This document shows positions 1-10,825 of a stretch of DNA of 64,000 bases, in pieces. The notes under the pieces are model-generated. The model saw only the letters and a list, made by a program, of their open reading frames with translations. It did not search any database and was not told the DNA's origin. Each line of letters starts with the position of its first letter. Positions within the stretch are counted from its first letter, which is position 1. Source of the DNA: Meconema thalassinum (Eukaryota > Arthropoda > Insecta > Orthoptera > Tettigoniidae); contig OX336393.1 in the NCBI GenBank assembly GCA_946902985.2, positions 51,829,265 through 51,893,264 on the forward strand, in the 5' to 3' direction. The translations under genes were made by a program, and so were the position numbers.

Positions 1-212
1 CCCGCATCCATACGACTGTTATCCGCCCCTCTTCCGCACGACTGTTATCCGCCCCTCTTCCGCACGACTGTTATCCGCCCCGCTTCCGCACGACTGTTAT
101 CCGCCCCGCTTCCGCACGACTGTTATCCTCCCCGCAACCGCACGACTGTTATCCTCCCCGCAACCGCACGACTGTTATCCGCCCCGCAACCGCATGACTG
201 TTATCCAAATCC
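1..212. repeat. 26-bp minisatellite, 8 units
   Basis: The core ACGACTGTTATCC recurs at 12, 38, 64, 90, 116, 142, 168 and (as ATGACTG) 194, always 26 bases apart, with CGCCCC(T/G)CTTCC or CCCGCAACC spacers. The array is cut by the window start. A single-unit relative lies at about 51829-51850, so this is a local expansion of a sequence that occurs once elsewhere. Confidence 0.9.
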
Positions 213-247
213 GCTGACATTACAATTATATTTTTCTAATTTATTAG

Positions 248-803
248 ATTTCAAATATCTGGGGAGCTTGATCACATCAAATGGAAAGTGTACGAGAGAA
301 GTAAATGCTCGAATCGCACAGGCAAAAGAAGTATTTACTAGCATCCAAGGCTGTTAACTTAGAGGTGCGAAAACACTTCGTGAGAAGTTTTGTATGGAGT
401 ATTGCAAGTTATGGCTCTAAAACATGGACTCGGCGACAAGCAGATGTATCAAAACTTAGGGCATTCGAAACGTGGTGCTGGCCATGACTACTAAAGATAC
501 CTTCTACTGATAAAGTCACGAATGAGAATGTTCTCAAAAGAGCAAAGGAACCCTTAAACAGAAGAAGGAATAGTTTTGTTGGCCATTTGATTCGTCATTC
601 TGACTGGTGCACCACACTCTTCGAAGGGAAGCTAGAAGGAAAGAGGGGTCGAGGAAGACCAATGACTCAATTTATGGACAGCATTAAATGCAAGCACACA
701 TATTGGCATTTGAAACTGCAGGCCAGAGAAATAAGACGTTTTGGAAGACCTGCATGTTACCCACCGACCTAGCGGTTGAGGAGAAGAGAAGAAGAACATT
801 AGA
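248..803 (+). pseudogene. LINE reverse transcriptase C-terminal remnant
   Basis: Broken frames read YLGSLITSNG, then VRKHFVRSFVWSIASYGSKTWT, then a C-terminal GKRGRGRP block followed by FMDSIK. That order (RT thumb, YG.ETWT-like motif, basic GRGRP tail) is typical of insect non-LTR retrotransposons of the RTE/Jockey type. Stops and frameshifts interrupt it and the 5' part is missing, so it is dead. The flanks ATTAGAT (about 234-242 and 802-809) look like a target duplication, and a relative of the empty site sits near 51866. Exact clade is not resolved. Confidence 0.75.
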
Positions 804-1140
804 TAAAGTATTAAAGCAACACATTTAGTCATTTGAGGAAAAATTCATTCTTCTAGGCTGTGTGTGAATCGCAAGACAATGTTGACTGAGTCCCTCTGAG
901 TAACGGCAATTGAAACAGCGGGTGGCTAATTATAACATTTACTTAGTCGTCGGATATACCCTCGTAAAATGTTGTAACGTAAACAATGCATTGCTGGCAG
1001 TCCAAATTTAATCTGAAATACTGCGAATGTAACAAATTTGTTATGTTTGCGTAATTTATTGGTTTCTTCTTCTTTCTTCGAATTTGGCCTACTGTGGATC
1101 ACGGGAAACAATTGATTTGCTGGTCAGTTCCTTCTTCTTC
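804..1140. other. Repeat flank and unassigned sequence
   Basis: The first ~100 bases (AAAGTATTAAAGCAACACA through GGCTGTGTGTG) resemble 51886-51955 and continue the repeat interrupted by the upstream LINE. I see nothing recognisable in 910-1140. Confidence 0.5.
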
Positions 1141-1712
1141 ACCCAGAATTTCGTCATCCTTTCGCTGTGTTCCTCCTCCTTTCCTCTAACCAGGTTGTCT
1201 TGGTCGTTCTACTGGGTCTTCCCTCAAACCCCTTGAAGTTATAAATTTTAGCTCGAAACACAGCCCTATTCCAGGGGTCTTTTGGATGTACGCCAACTTT
1301 CTCCATGTCTTTTCTCGTTTCTTCTACCCACATTGAAGTCGCCTTTAGCTTGGTGATGTAATTAAACATACTTTTCGTTATTCGATTCTCGTCCCTTCTT
1401 ATGAGGTGCCCATAAAACTCCAGTCTCCTCTTACTCATGGTGTCCGTGATCTTCTCTGCCTGTCTATATACTGTAGATCCTCATTACTGCTCTTTCTCCG
1501 TGAACCATCGTTTCGTTTTTCAGGCCCTGGTATCTCGCGCATTATATTTCCTCTCCTTCTTCCCTAATTCCTCAATTTCCCCATTTCTATTCAATATCAG
1601 GCTTTCCGGCTGGACAACCGTGGTATAGTGTCGTATCTTCGTCTGGTAAGATATATACCTCTTATTGTATCTATATTGTACTAATCTATAGGCTAGCTCC
1701 ATCTTCCTAGCT
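1141..1712 (-). pseudogene. LINE 3' end remnant, family 2 copy 1
   Basis: Read on the minus strand, it begins with TKIRHYTTVVQPE, passes EELGKKERKYNA and QAEKITDT, then a 94-codon stretch containing KRRLEFYGHLIRRDENRITK, a W.EE..KDM motif and WLEERRR. The same order of blocks appears at 7030-7706 on the plus strand, so both are 5'-truncated copies of one LINE family. The reading frame breaks near 1440-1500 and again before 1150. This is the C-terminal tail downstream of the RT catalytic core, so no catalytic residues remain. Confidence 0.75.
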
Positions 1713-1839
1713 CAAGCTTTATTTGCCTAATATATTGGTTTATGAGTTATGATTACTGTTATAATGGATCTGTTTTAGGAATACGCTTTTCGACCTTCAA
1801 GAGGTCATCATCACTGAGTTGAGGTAAAATGTATATACA

Positions 1840-2640
1840 AACTAGCAACCCGTCCCGGCTTCGCCCGGGAACAGTTATGTATGCATTACGTGATGGGCGC
1901 TTTTTTTTGTCGATGTCAATGAACTACGACCTATATCTGTTTTACGTCTCGGCAGGATGGGTTAAAATCACTGACTGGACTATTAATTTTATTATCATTG
2001 AGATGCATGTGCAACGGATTCTAGTCAGACGTAATTTAAGATTGGCGAGGTGCATGAAACACTAATCCCCCTTTCATCCAATCTTAACTTGACTGTGTAT
2101 TTTGCGGAACGAAAAGTTCACAGGTGAAATGAAGAAAAGCCGAGTTGCACTTCCAGGGAAACTCCAAACACAACCACTCTTGTCTCAACACGACTCGACA
2201 GTTTGCTGCTGGCTGTATTTGGGGTGATACGCCCGCCCCTAGCTAGCTCGTAAACTGTCGCCTCAGTTATTGAATGGAGATTGTTGGAAGAAATGAAAAC
2301 GTAAAAACACTTATAGTGGGCGATGTATTGAAGATAGAGATTTGCTCTCGCGGACTTTTTTTTGTAGAAATTTTCATGCTGAACAATTCTTATCCCCATA
2401 GTATATTGATATTTTTAACGGTTTGCCCAGCGTAGGCGTAAAAAGCGCACGGACGCCGGTTTTTTTTCGACTTTTTCACTGAAATCGTTACTGCGTGGCT
2501 TCCTTTGATCATAAATAAATTATTTCTACAGAAACCTTCCTACAGAATGGTGAAACCGCATCAAAATCTATCTAGTGGTTCTCGAGTTTACCCGTGACAT
2601 CCAATAATCGGGGACTTCGTTTTATACTAAGTAGAGAGAT
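1840..2640 (+). mobile_element. ACTAGCAACCCG repeat, copy 1
   Basis: It starts AACTAGCAACCCGTCCCGG and ends TTTTATACTAAGTAGAGA. An ~835-bp copy at 39711-40546 shares both termini and most of the interior, e.g. GACGTAATTTAAGA and TTTGATCATAAATAAATTATTT. There is no ORF. The start motif also opens inverted repeats at 54832 and 62263. This terminus recurs in many insect genomes, but I cannot assign a class; non-autonomous Helitron-like or LINE-derived are both possible. Confidence 0.7.
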
Positions 2641-3265
2641 TATCTAACTACAGCAAATTGTAGAGCATTTAATTGTTTAGGTTATATTACGATTCCATTT
2701 TGAAACTCGTTATAAGGAAGAAAGGAAGAAAGAAAGAAAAAAAGAGCGTGGTTGCAATAAGAGCAAGGTACCGAGGAACATACCGCAGTAATGACACTGT
2801 CACTCAAGGTCACTCAGCTCCCTTTGTTTAGGTCGCTATGACGACACTTCTCTGGCACGTGTTCCTCACTGGGGCGTCGCCAAAATAATATATCACTCAC
2901 CTTGTTGATAAGACCACAACTCTCTGGGTGGGCGCCATTCCGTCACCCATAAACACACCAAGAACAGTATCTATTTTCAAGCAAAATTCCCTAAACTCTA
3001 CTATGTTCCCGATGAGACTTGGCACACCCATAAAGCTCTCTCATTATCTCTCTAGAACACATGCCCGAACGTAATTTTACTGTCTTTGTAACTTCCCGTA
3101 GTTTTTCTCCTCAAGTCTAAGGAATCTATAAAAAACACTAATCCGAAATGCGTAAGTTTGGCCCCACTGTGAATTTCAAATCCCCCTGATTTGATTTAGG
3201 GATCCCCCCCCCCCCCCAAATGACGACTTTTGAGAGCACAGTATTCTCGTAGCTCGCACTGAAAC
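2641..3265. other. Unassigned, low-complexity patches
   Basis: Contains a GAAA/GGAA-rich stretch at about 2717-2745 and a run of 14 C at 3204-3217. I see no coding signal or known repeat. Confidence 0.5.
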
Positions 3266-3274
3266 TCTAATAAG

Positions 3275-3971
3275 GGACCCCCCAGGGACATCTAGTGGGA
3301 CGTGGGTTGGCGACCACGGGACCCCAGCCGAGTCCGGCATTGCTTCCACTTACTTGTGCCGGGCTCCATTCAGTCTTCATTCCAGTCGACCTCTCTTGGT
3401 CAACTCATGTTCTCTTCCGAACCCGACGGTATTAGAGTATGCGAGGCATAGGGCGTCTCTTCCTTTCACGCCTTAATTGGCCCTTGTCTCATCTTTCCTG
3501 ATCCCTCATTCTTCGAGGGGTCAGCCTTCTTTTTCTTTTCATGTTATCTCCTGTCTTCTGCTCGAGGCCCTAAAGGAGGCAGGGGATATGTAGCCCCACC
3601 ACTTCTGGTGCTCCCTGGATTGTGCTACACCCTCAAGGGCTCATGGCTGGTGAGTTCGGGAGTTGGCAACCCCGTGGGAATACTGAGCTGGGTCCGTTCT
3701 TTCCCCTTTTTCCATTGCCTCTAGGGCGGACCCTCTCCACTTTCCCTTTCCTATCTAACTTTCATGGCTCTCCTTCCTTCCAAGTCCCTCTTCTTCCTAT
3801 CCTTTATTTGCCTTATCCTTTATTTGTTTACCATTTCTTCTTCTAGTTTGTAACTCTATAGTTAGTATTAGTTATAGTTCTCATTCCCATCTCAGCTTTC
3901 ACTATCACGCAGACCATTAAGGGCCGATAACCTAGATGTTAGGCCCCTTAAAACAAGAATTATCATCATCA
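3275..3971 (+). mobile_element. Long dimeric SINE-like element, copy 1
   Basis: A ~700-bp retroposon with two related halves. The first begins GGGACATCTAGTGGGACGTGG, the second CAAGGGCTCATGGCTGGTGAG at about 3632. Each is followed by a CT-rich segment containing a CATTCTTCGAGG-like motif or its remnant. The 3' tail reads GGGCCGATAACCTAGATGTT then TTATCATCATC. Flanks TCTAATAAG at 3266-3274 and 3972-3980 are a 9-bp target duplication, which supports insertion by target-primed reverse transcription. No tRNA head is evident. Short open frames here are shadows without conserved protein motifs. Confidence 0.85.
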
Positions 3972-4120
3972 TCTAATAAGAGAGACCTGAAGATCCCCAG
4001 TTTCAATGTTCTGAGTCTGGGTTTCTCCGAACTTACTCCAGGCATACGGTAGTACCTTATTTTAAAGTTCCGGGCTAAATAGCCCAATCCCAGACCTTAA
4101 CATTTACAGTTTCACACCAC

Positions 4121-4245
4121 AGAAAACACAGGTTATAAGACAAAAACTCAACTCACACTCAAGTACATGCGGCTGATGACCGAAATGTGCCAAGTCTCTA
4201 AAACTAATTAACAGCAGCAACAACAACAACAAAAACTCATTTTGC
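4121..4245 (+). mobile_element. SINE 3'-tail fragment
   Basis: Matches the end of the tRNA-headed SINE at 34583-34870 (ACAGGTTATAAGACA ... CAAGTACATG ... TGATGACC), followed by a CAACAACAA tail. The head is missing. Confidence 0.55.
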
Positions 4246-4298
4246 TCGAGGCGCACCACAGAAAGACCGGATAATTGTGGAATTAATTAACCACCTCG

Positions 4299-4570
4299 TG
4301 GTGTGGTGGATAGCATTTCTGCCTGTCACCCTGGGCGTCCAGGTTTGAATCCCAGCTGGCTCTGCCAAGAAATATAATTCTGGTCTGAGTTCTGGAACGA
4401 GGTACATGGAGCCTTGTGAGGCAGAACTGAGAAGATGTGGGTTCGATCACCACCTTGTCCATTCTAGAAGTGGTTTCTCATGTCTACTCCTGACTTTAAG
4501 CCGCGGCCACGTCCTTCCCAACCCTCACTTAAATTACAAATGCGCACACAAATACAGGTACAGTATCACA
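4299..4570 (+). mobile_element. tRNA-headed SINE
   Basis: Begins with a tRNA-like block (TGGTGTGGTGGATAGCATT A-box region, GGTTTGAATCCC B-box) followed by GGCTCTGCCAAGAAAT and a second GGGTTCGATCACCACC segment. It ends CTTAAATTACAAATGCGCACAC and an AAT-rich tail. The same modules occur at 11385, 33109 (minus), 34583, 37885 (minus) and 54165 (minus). Confidence 0.75.
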
Positions 4571-4572
4571 AT

Positions 4573-4800
4573 AATAATATTAATAATAATAATATCGTAT
4601 GGCCTTCAATGTCGCGTGCAAGCTTTGTTATTTGACGCCGAGAGGGCAGCTTGCATGTTGAATTTTGTCGTTCCTTGGAGCGCTATGAAAGTCAAGGAGG
4701 GTTGATATCTAAGCTCCTTGACACTATAGCGCTTTCTAGTGAAGAAAGGAGAAACTTCGTGTTGTCGGAAAATCCCGAGATTCATTTTGCCATTATGAAC
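4573..4800 (-). mobile_element. ATT-tailed SINE family 2, truncated
   Basis: On the minus strand this matches the 3' two-thirds of the SINEs at 48244-48658 and 49559-49884. Shared blocks include AAAGTCAAGGAGG, CTATAGCGCTTTCTAG, CCCGAGATT and GCCATTATGAACAT. It ends in an (AAT)n tract at 4570-4594 (plus-strand view). The tRNA-like head is lost. Confidence 0.75.
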
Positions 4801-5061
4801 ATCGTGGGGTTTGAAGCCATTTTTCAGTGTTGCCTTAGTAAACAAAAGTTTGGTGCTTTTCAGTCGGTCAACACGAATGTACCCAAATACACTAATGTAT
4901 GTATTAATCTCATGTATTTTTTTTTTCAGGACTAGGGCATAACCCAGCTCTTTTGGGTAGATTCTTGTAGACCGACAGAAAAGCACCAAACTTTTAGAAA
5001 CACAGTCACAGTTTCACTTGTCACATACTCCTTCCTCTTCTAACAAATAATGAAGATGTGT

Positions 5062-5165
5062 TCATAGTGGAACGATGAAGAAATACTGGGCTAAAAGAAA
5101 GCTTGCCAGAGTTAGGAACCACGTGTTCCAAGGGGCCTCAACGAACCTAGAAGAAGAAGGCGTGT
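5062..5165 (+). pseudogene. LINE 3' terminus (MKKYWAKRK), copy 1
   Basis: Encodes MKKYWAKRK and then GGAACCACGTG, CCAAGGGGCCTCAACGAACC and a GAA-rich tail. The minus-strand stretch 40912-41060 has the same order with MKEYWAKRK, so both are 3' ends of one LINE family. Only the last codons and 3' UTR remain. Confidence 0.6.
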
Positions 5166-5168
5166 TCC

Positions 5169-5852
5169 TTTTAGCCTACTTTCGATTTTTGCAAAAAAAT
5201 GAAAGTAGTCTTATGAGATCAACACAAAGCGCAAAAAAGTGTCTGTCTGTGTGTATGTGTGTGTGTGTGAGTCTGTGTGAGTGTGTGTGTGTATGTGAGT
5301 GTGTGTACTCTGAATGTCTGTCCCCCCCCTCCCCCTATCAATTCGAACACGGTGAACGCCGATTGAACGAAATTTGGTACAAAGGTAGCACTAGCAAAGG
5401 GCACCTTAGTGTCATGTTTTATATCGCCGCCATCTTGACGGAAACGTAATGGCGGCCACACAAACGTTCAAAGCTTAAATCAAATTACGATTAACCTAAT
5501 CATCCGATCTCTACCAAATTTTGCAACAACATACCTTTATGGAGGGAGCATCCTTTGACCAAATTAATAGGTCATTAGCTTAATATTTTGCGGATGGCGG
5601 CCATCTTTGTGTGAAAATCGATTCTCCCTATCAATTCGAACACGGCGAAACCGAATGGAACGAAATTTTGTACAGAGGTAGCACTAGCAAAGGGCACCTC
5701 AGTGTCATGTTTAATATCCCTATAGAACGTTGTATTTCAACAAGCTAGAACAACCAACATTCAATTATACTCCTTGAAAAGGACAAAGAGTTATAACAAT
5801 ACCCATGCATTTAGGAGAAAGTAGGCTATGTGTTCTTTACTGAACATCTTGT
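5169..5852 (+). mobile_element. Helentron/DINE-1-like element, subfamily A, copy 1
   Basis: The 5' end TTTTAGCCTACTTTC forms an inverted pair with GAAAGTAGGCTA near the 3' end. A GT-rich tract (5250-5310) follows the 5' end, then about two core repeats, then the terminal hairpin TGTTC-TTTACT-GAACA (5831-5846) and TCTTGT. Subterminal inverted repeats, an internal microsatellite, tandem core and a 3' hairpin are the hallmarks of DINE-1/HINE elements, which are non-autonomous relatives of Helentrons. It has no coding capacity. Core motifs include AAGATGGCGGC-type sites. Confidence 0.75.
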
Positions 5853-7020
5853 TTCCTAAGTTTTCTACCATTGTAGCTTTGTTTGATTTAAAATTCAGAA
5901 ATGGAAAGTATATAATCTATTTGAGGGGTCTAGAGTAGATGAAAAACTCGCGTTCTCTACTTCTTAAATGTACGTAACTAATGGAATCTCTAAGGGACTT
6001 TGCTTTTGCTGCAGGCTATACTTATTTACACCTTCTTGTATAAACTATTTTTCATAATTTATGTTAATTTATCTGAAAAATAGGTTTTTATTTTGGAGAA
6101 TGTAACTTTTGCATCCAAACATTGAAGAAGGTTACTTTTGACACTAAACAAAATTAATTACTTCAGAAAAAAAAAAAAAAATAGACAAGTTGGCCAAGTT
6201 TGTGAAAAATGTAGACAAATGAAACCGATTGCATTGTAGGAATGTATTTATTTATTATGTAGGGGTTACGAGTTGAACAGTCAATAACAATATTGGATTG
6301 CAGCTGTAGAAAGTCACATGACCAGAAGCTGTCTTGTGATTGGCCAACAGGGAGAATGTGCTCTTTGCAACTAAACAGTGTAGAGAATGATAGTTTTGCA
6401 TCTAAATGTAGTTTTCGGCATTTGAAAACCACAGGATATTGTGAGTTTGGCTTTTCAGCACTAAGATAGTCGTGTGTAGTTTGGAACGAAGAATAAGAAT
6501 GCCTTGCTAACTCAATTTCGAACAAGAATGGAAAATGTGAGTTTTGCATATAGACCCCTCATTTGTAAACACGTGTTGTTTTATTTTCGGCCCGCCAAAT
6601 TTGGTATTGCATTTGGCCTGTGCCTAAAATGATTGCCACATGATTGCCTGTTCCTGGAAGTCTTGCAAGTCCGGTGCACGAACCTACGACCTGCCATCTT
6701 ACAGGAGAAAGTTGTACGTGCTCATAAGCATATACAAGTGACCTCACTGCGGTAATAACAATGGTTTACGCCTGTGGTACACCAGCCTCACTACCTCGAT
6801 GCAATGATCGTAAAATCATAATTTTATTGCGCCAGGTGGGACGAGTTACGAAACTAGCAGATGTTGAGTAGGTCTCGACAGTAATTAGGCCGTGCGCTAC
6901 AGAGAATTGGAATCGTTGCTTTCAATAACAGGAAAACATAAAAGATATTAGTAACGGCGATTGTTGTATGTAAGGACCTAACTGCTTGGTTATGGGCCTC
7001 CTGATAAGGTCGATAATTAC
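5853..7020. other. AT-rich unassigned DNA
   Basis: Contains an A14 run near 6167 and several short open frames without recognisable motifs. I see no gene, repeat pair or RNA in it. Confidence 0.5.
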
Positions 7021-7029
7021 GAGGATTGA

Positions 7030-7224
7030 TAATGATGATGAAGCAAGAATCAAGAAACTGGAAATCGCTTTCCAAACCACCTGCAACATATAGAACAAAA
7101 AGTGTTTTTCTATGAACACAAAAATTCTTTACTACAATACTGTCATCAAACCAGTACCGCTATATGCATCTGAATGCTTTATCCTATCCGAGAAATGTTT
7201 GCTCGCGAATTTAGAGAGAAAATA

Positions 7225-7273
<49 letters not shown>

Positions 7274-7706
7274 CCTACACATCATACTTGGCCCGGACTA
7301 CAAAAATGGCATCTACATCAGAAAATCCAGGCAAGAAATATACTCAAAGATAGAGAAGATCACAGACACAATACGAAAACGCAGAGTTTGCTTCTACGGT
7401 CATATACGACGGATGATCGTCTCCCGATGGACAAAACGTATCTTCAGTATATTTGACTCAAAACCAAAAATGGCAATGCCATGGTATGTTAACGTCCAGA
7501 AAGATCTGAAAGAAATGGGGATACGACCAGAAGATGCACAAGACCGAAATCTTTATAGAGCAGCCATCAAGACGTTTGGGACTTTCCGGGACGAAAAACG
7601 GACAACTGGTGCGAAATGGACAGAAGAACGTCGTGCTAAACACCGTGAGCTCATGAAGACAATGTGGATCAAGCGAATAATGAGCAAATGCCAGAATGTA
7701 AAATGA
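7030..7706 (+). pseudogene. LINE 3' end remnant, family 2 copy 2, with GAAA expansion
   Basis: In pieces it reads TKILYYNTVIKPVPLYASE, then a block ending ERK, then (after a GAAA microsatellite) KILHIILGPDYKNG, KIEKITDTIRKRR and FYGHIRRM. The tail is KDLKEMGIRPEDAQDR and KWTEERRAKHRELMKTMW. The final 97-codon stretch (7413-7706) is open, but the rest has stops and frame changes. Same family as 1141-1712. This is the RT-distal C-terminus of an RTE-like LINE; the catalytic region is absent. Confidence 0.8.
7222..7272. repeat. (GAAA)n microsatellite inside LINE ORF
   Basis: About a dozen GAAA units. They lie exactly where the LINE protein would read ERKERK, so the seed was a Glu-Arg-Lys codon run. 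Confidence 0.9.
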
Positions 7707-7766
7707 GGCTTATCGTGGTCCCTAGTTGGCCGATTAGCGAAATTGAAAGAATGAATAATAATGATT

Positions 7767-9376
7767 TTTAGCCTACTTTCATTTTATAAAAAAATAGGCT
7801 TATGAGATCACCTTTTGTCCGTGTGTGTGTGTGTGTGCGTGTGTGTGTATGAGGGGTGTGTGTGTGTGTCTGTCCCTAATAACTTCTTAATGGCTGGAGC
7901 GATTACAATGAAACTCGGTAAGATCTTAGCACTATTCTGGCCGACCCCGACCGTGCCCTTGATATTTTATTGTGTCCCACCAATCCAACATGGTGGCTGT
8001 GCGAAATATTTCACCAGCATTCAGTGTCTCCGAAACTATTACCGACATCGCCCTGAAATTGTGTACAGTGATAAAGGACACTACTACAAGTTCACCTATG
8101 AGACTTTCGAAAACCTGGTGACTAAAACCAACATAGCGGTCAAGCGAAGTTGAAACATTTTAATAGACTTTTCTCGTGATTTAAGTCTTTGAGCGCAGTG
8201 AAATGTGATACAGTAAATGATTTTACATATCGTAATGCACTGGCATCTAATTTAGTTCAAGTGTTTACATAACCTTAAGATGGCGGCTGTGCGAAATATT
8301 TAATATTAAGTTGTTATTTCTTGTGTCGTAATTACCGACAGTAGTGGCTACGCTGGCTAACGCGCAGCATTAGGTCATGGGGCCAAGCTCTCTGCTGACT
8401 CGGTAGACGCGTGGGTTCGAGCCCCACCGTCGGCCGTCCTTGAAATGGTTTTCCGTGGTTTCCCATTTTCAACACCAGGCAAATGCTGGGACGGTACCTT
8501 CTGACAGGCCACGGCCGCTTCCTTCCACATCCTTGCCCAGTTTCATTCACCATCATTCATTTCATCTCTCATTAACTCCTCTCCTGAGGTTGGCGTCAGG
8601 AAGGGCATCCGGCCGTAAAATCATCGCCACAAAGACTTCCATCGCATCTCATCCCCGACCCCGTTGGAAAACGGGAATAATAAGGGGTAGTCATACAATA
8701 CATTTCTTGTGTCGTAATTATGCGATCGAAGTGAAAGTTTGAATAATGACCCTAGGCAATAATTGTCCTTGAATGGTACATAACTCTATGGCCTGTACAT
8801 ATAACAATCCAAAATGGCGAGCATCCGAAATATTTAGATGGTTCTCAATATCTATGAATCTTTTACAGTAATAAAACTGAAATTTGTTATGTTCATGAAG
8901 GCTATGAACATATGTTCACCAATAGGACTTTCAGTAACCTGGTGAGCATAAATCCAACATGGCGGCGACGCGAGGTATAAATATTTAAATGGAAGTTTCT
9001 CGCGAATTAACTATCCGAGTGCAGTGAAACGTTGCACGTTAAATGCTTATAGAAATGTTAATCCACTGGCATCTAATTTATTTCAATTTTTGCATAATCA
9101 CAAGATGGCAGCTGTGCGAAATTTTAAAATCTCGTTTTCACTTCTTGTGTTCTAATCATGCGATTGAAGTTTGAATACCACACGTACACAATAATCTTCA
9201 AGTAATAGTACAAAAATAAACATCCAACCTGGCGACCATCTGAAATATTTAGACGGTTCTCAATATCTACTAATCTATCACAACCTTCAAACTGAAATTT
9301 TGTATGTTGATAGAGGCAATTAACATTAGTAGGAAATATGAAAATAGGCAGTATAGTTCTTCACTGAACTACTTGT
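7767..9376 (+). mobile_element. Helentron/DINE-1-like element, subfamily B, copy 1
   Basis: 5' end TTTTAGCCTACTTTC with a fold-back AAAAAATAGGCTTATGAGATC, then a GT tract (7819-7870). A core of diverged ~300-400-bp repeats follows, each with CCAACATGG(C/T)GGC, GTGCGAAATATTT and CACTGGCATCTAATTTA. The 3' end is the hairpin AGTTC-TTCACT-GAACT (9355-9370) plus ACTTGT. It is interrupted by a SINE at 8335-8701. Copies: 13162-20410 (split), 49885-51384 and 57049-57167 (3' end only). Confidence 0.8.
8335..8701 (+). mobile_element. tRNA-headed SINE with 19-bp duplication
   Basis: Flanked by ATTTCTTGTGTCGTAATTA at 8316-8334 and 8702-8720, a perfect 19-bp target duplication in the surrounding Helentron-like element. 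The head has A-box-like GGCTAACGCGCAGCATT and B-box GGGTTCGAGCCCC, as in Pol III promoters. The body contains GGTTTTCCGTGGTTTCCC and GGCGTCAGGAAGGGCATCCGG, ending CATCTCATCCCCGACCCCG. A minus-strand copy is at 46818-47118. Confidence 0.92.
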
Positions 9377-9528
9377 TTTATTTTATTTTCAGCCGAATCA
9401 AAATTAATTTTTTGTGCCCATGCGTGCATCATCTCCACACAGGTAAAGGGCCCGAAATAATATTATTTCCTAAAATCAGTAGTCAACTAACACATGTGGT
9501 TCCTTCTTCTCCTTCTTTCGTTTCACCC

Positions 9529-10259
9529 CCCAGGGGCTCACATCTAGTGGGACGTGGGTTGGCGACCACGGGGCCCCAGCTGAGTCTGGCATTGCTTCCA
9601 CTTACTTGTGCCGGCTCCTCTCCGTCTTCTTTCCTGTCGACCTCACTTGGTCAACTCTTGTTCTCTTCCGACCCCGACGGTATTAGGGTATCCGAGGCCT
9701 AGGGAGTCTCTTCATTTCCCGCCTTAATTGGTCCTTGTCTCATCTTTTCTGATACTCTCCTTCTGCGAGGGGTCAGCCTTCTTTTTTATTTCATGTTATC
9801 TCCTGCCTTCTGCTCAAGGCCCTCAAGGAGGCTGGGTGTATGTAGCCTCACCACTTCTGGTGCACCTTAGATATTGCTACACCCTCAGGGGCTCACGGCT
9901 GGTGAGTTCGGGAGTTGGCGACCTCGAGGGATTCCTGAGCTGGGTCCGTTTTCCCCTTTTGTCCCTTACCTTTGGGGCGGACCCTCTCCTCTTTCACTTT
10001 CCTATCTGCCTTTCATGGCTCTCCTTCCTTCCAAGTCCCTCAATCCGCATTCTTCGAGGATTGAGGGCATTTCTTTTCCTCCTGTCCTTTATTTCCCTTG
10101 TTCTCCTTTCGTTTTCTCTTTCTTCTTCTAGTATGTATGATAGTAGTTAGTTTTAGTTTTAAGTTTGAATTTCATTTTCATCTTCACGATCACCCAAACC
10201 ATCAGGACCCGATAACCTCGATGTTAGGCCCCTTAAAACAACAATTATCCTTATCATCA
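9529..10259 (+). mobile_element. Long dimeric SINE-like element, copy 2 (reference)
   Basis: This 731-bp copy has a perfect 15-bp target duplication TCTTTCGTTTCACCC (9514-9528 and 10260-10274), so its ends are known. Half 1 starts CAGGGGCTCACATCTAGTGG; half 2 starts CAGGGGCTCACGGCTGGTGAG at about 9885. The two halves align over the opening ~65 bases and again at the CATTCTTCGAGG-like motif, implying an ancient head-to-tail duplication. Tail: GATAACCTCGATGTTAGGCC then TTATCATCAT. No tRNA, 5S or 7SL head is visible, so its promoter class is unknown. Confidence 0.9.
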
Positions 10260-10274
10260 TCTTTCGTTTCACCC

Positions 10275-10820
10275 TCTTTGGGATGCGTTGACTCAATCGT
10301 TTCTCTGTGTGTTGTTCATTCCTCAGTATCTCTTCATTCTTCCTGATCTTCACTTCCTCTCTTCTTACGAGATGTCGATGTTTGGATTGTAGTGTAGATT
10401 TGTCTTGGAACCTTATATTATCGTCTTTGTTAATTATGTTAGCATTCCGATTGAGTAATGAATTTTCTGTAATTTTTAACTCTAACTTACTAGGTCTTTT
10501 TCAGTTTCTTTAAACCGTGTGGGTTTTGTTTTGCGGTTACCGAAGTAATGAAAGATGTGTTTGGTTAATCTATTAGAGTTTATCCTGAGAAGAATTAGCA
10601 CAGAAATTGGTATTCTTTGATTGGAAATCACAACGCGGCGTGAAAGATTTGCTTGTTGATCCGCCACGCTTGTTTACATTAACTCTAGCTGTAGAGGACA
10701 GACGTTGACAAAATGCTCTATTTTTATTTTATTAATAGGTACTGTTACAGTTAGGCAAAATCTGGTGGTAACAAGATATTTACATATTGTTTATCTCAAT
10801 TTCTCTCGAAAGCAAAGAGC
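10275..10820. other. Unassigned AT-rich DNA
   Basis: No coding motif, repeat partner within the window or RNA fold noticed. Confidence 0.4.
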
Positions 10821-10825
10821 AAAGA

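Noticed and set aside
9728..10150. 140-codon and 85-codon frames in the long SINE-like copies
   Set aside because: CT-rich shadows repeated in several copies with different frames; frameshifted between copies, no protein conservation.
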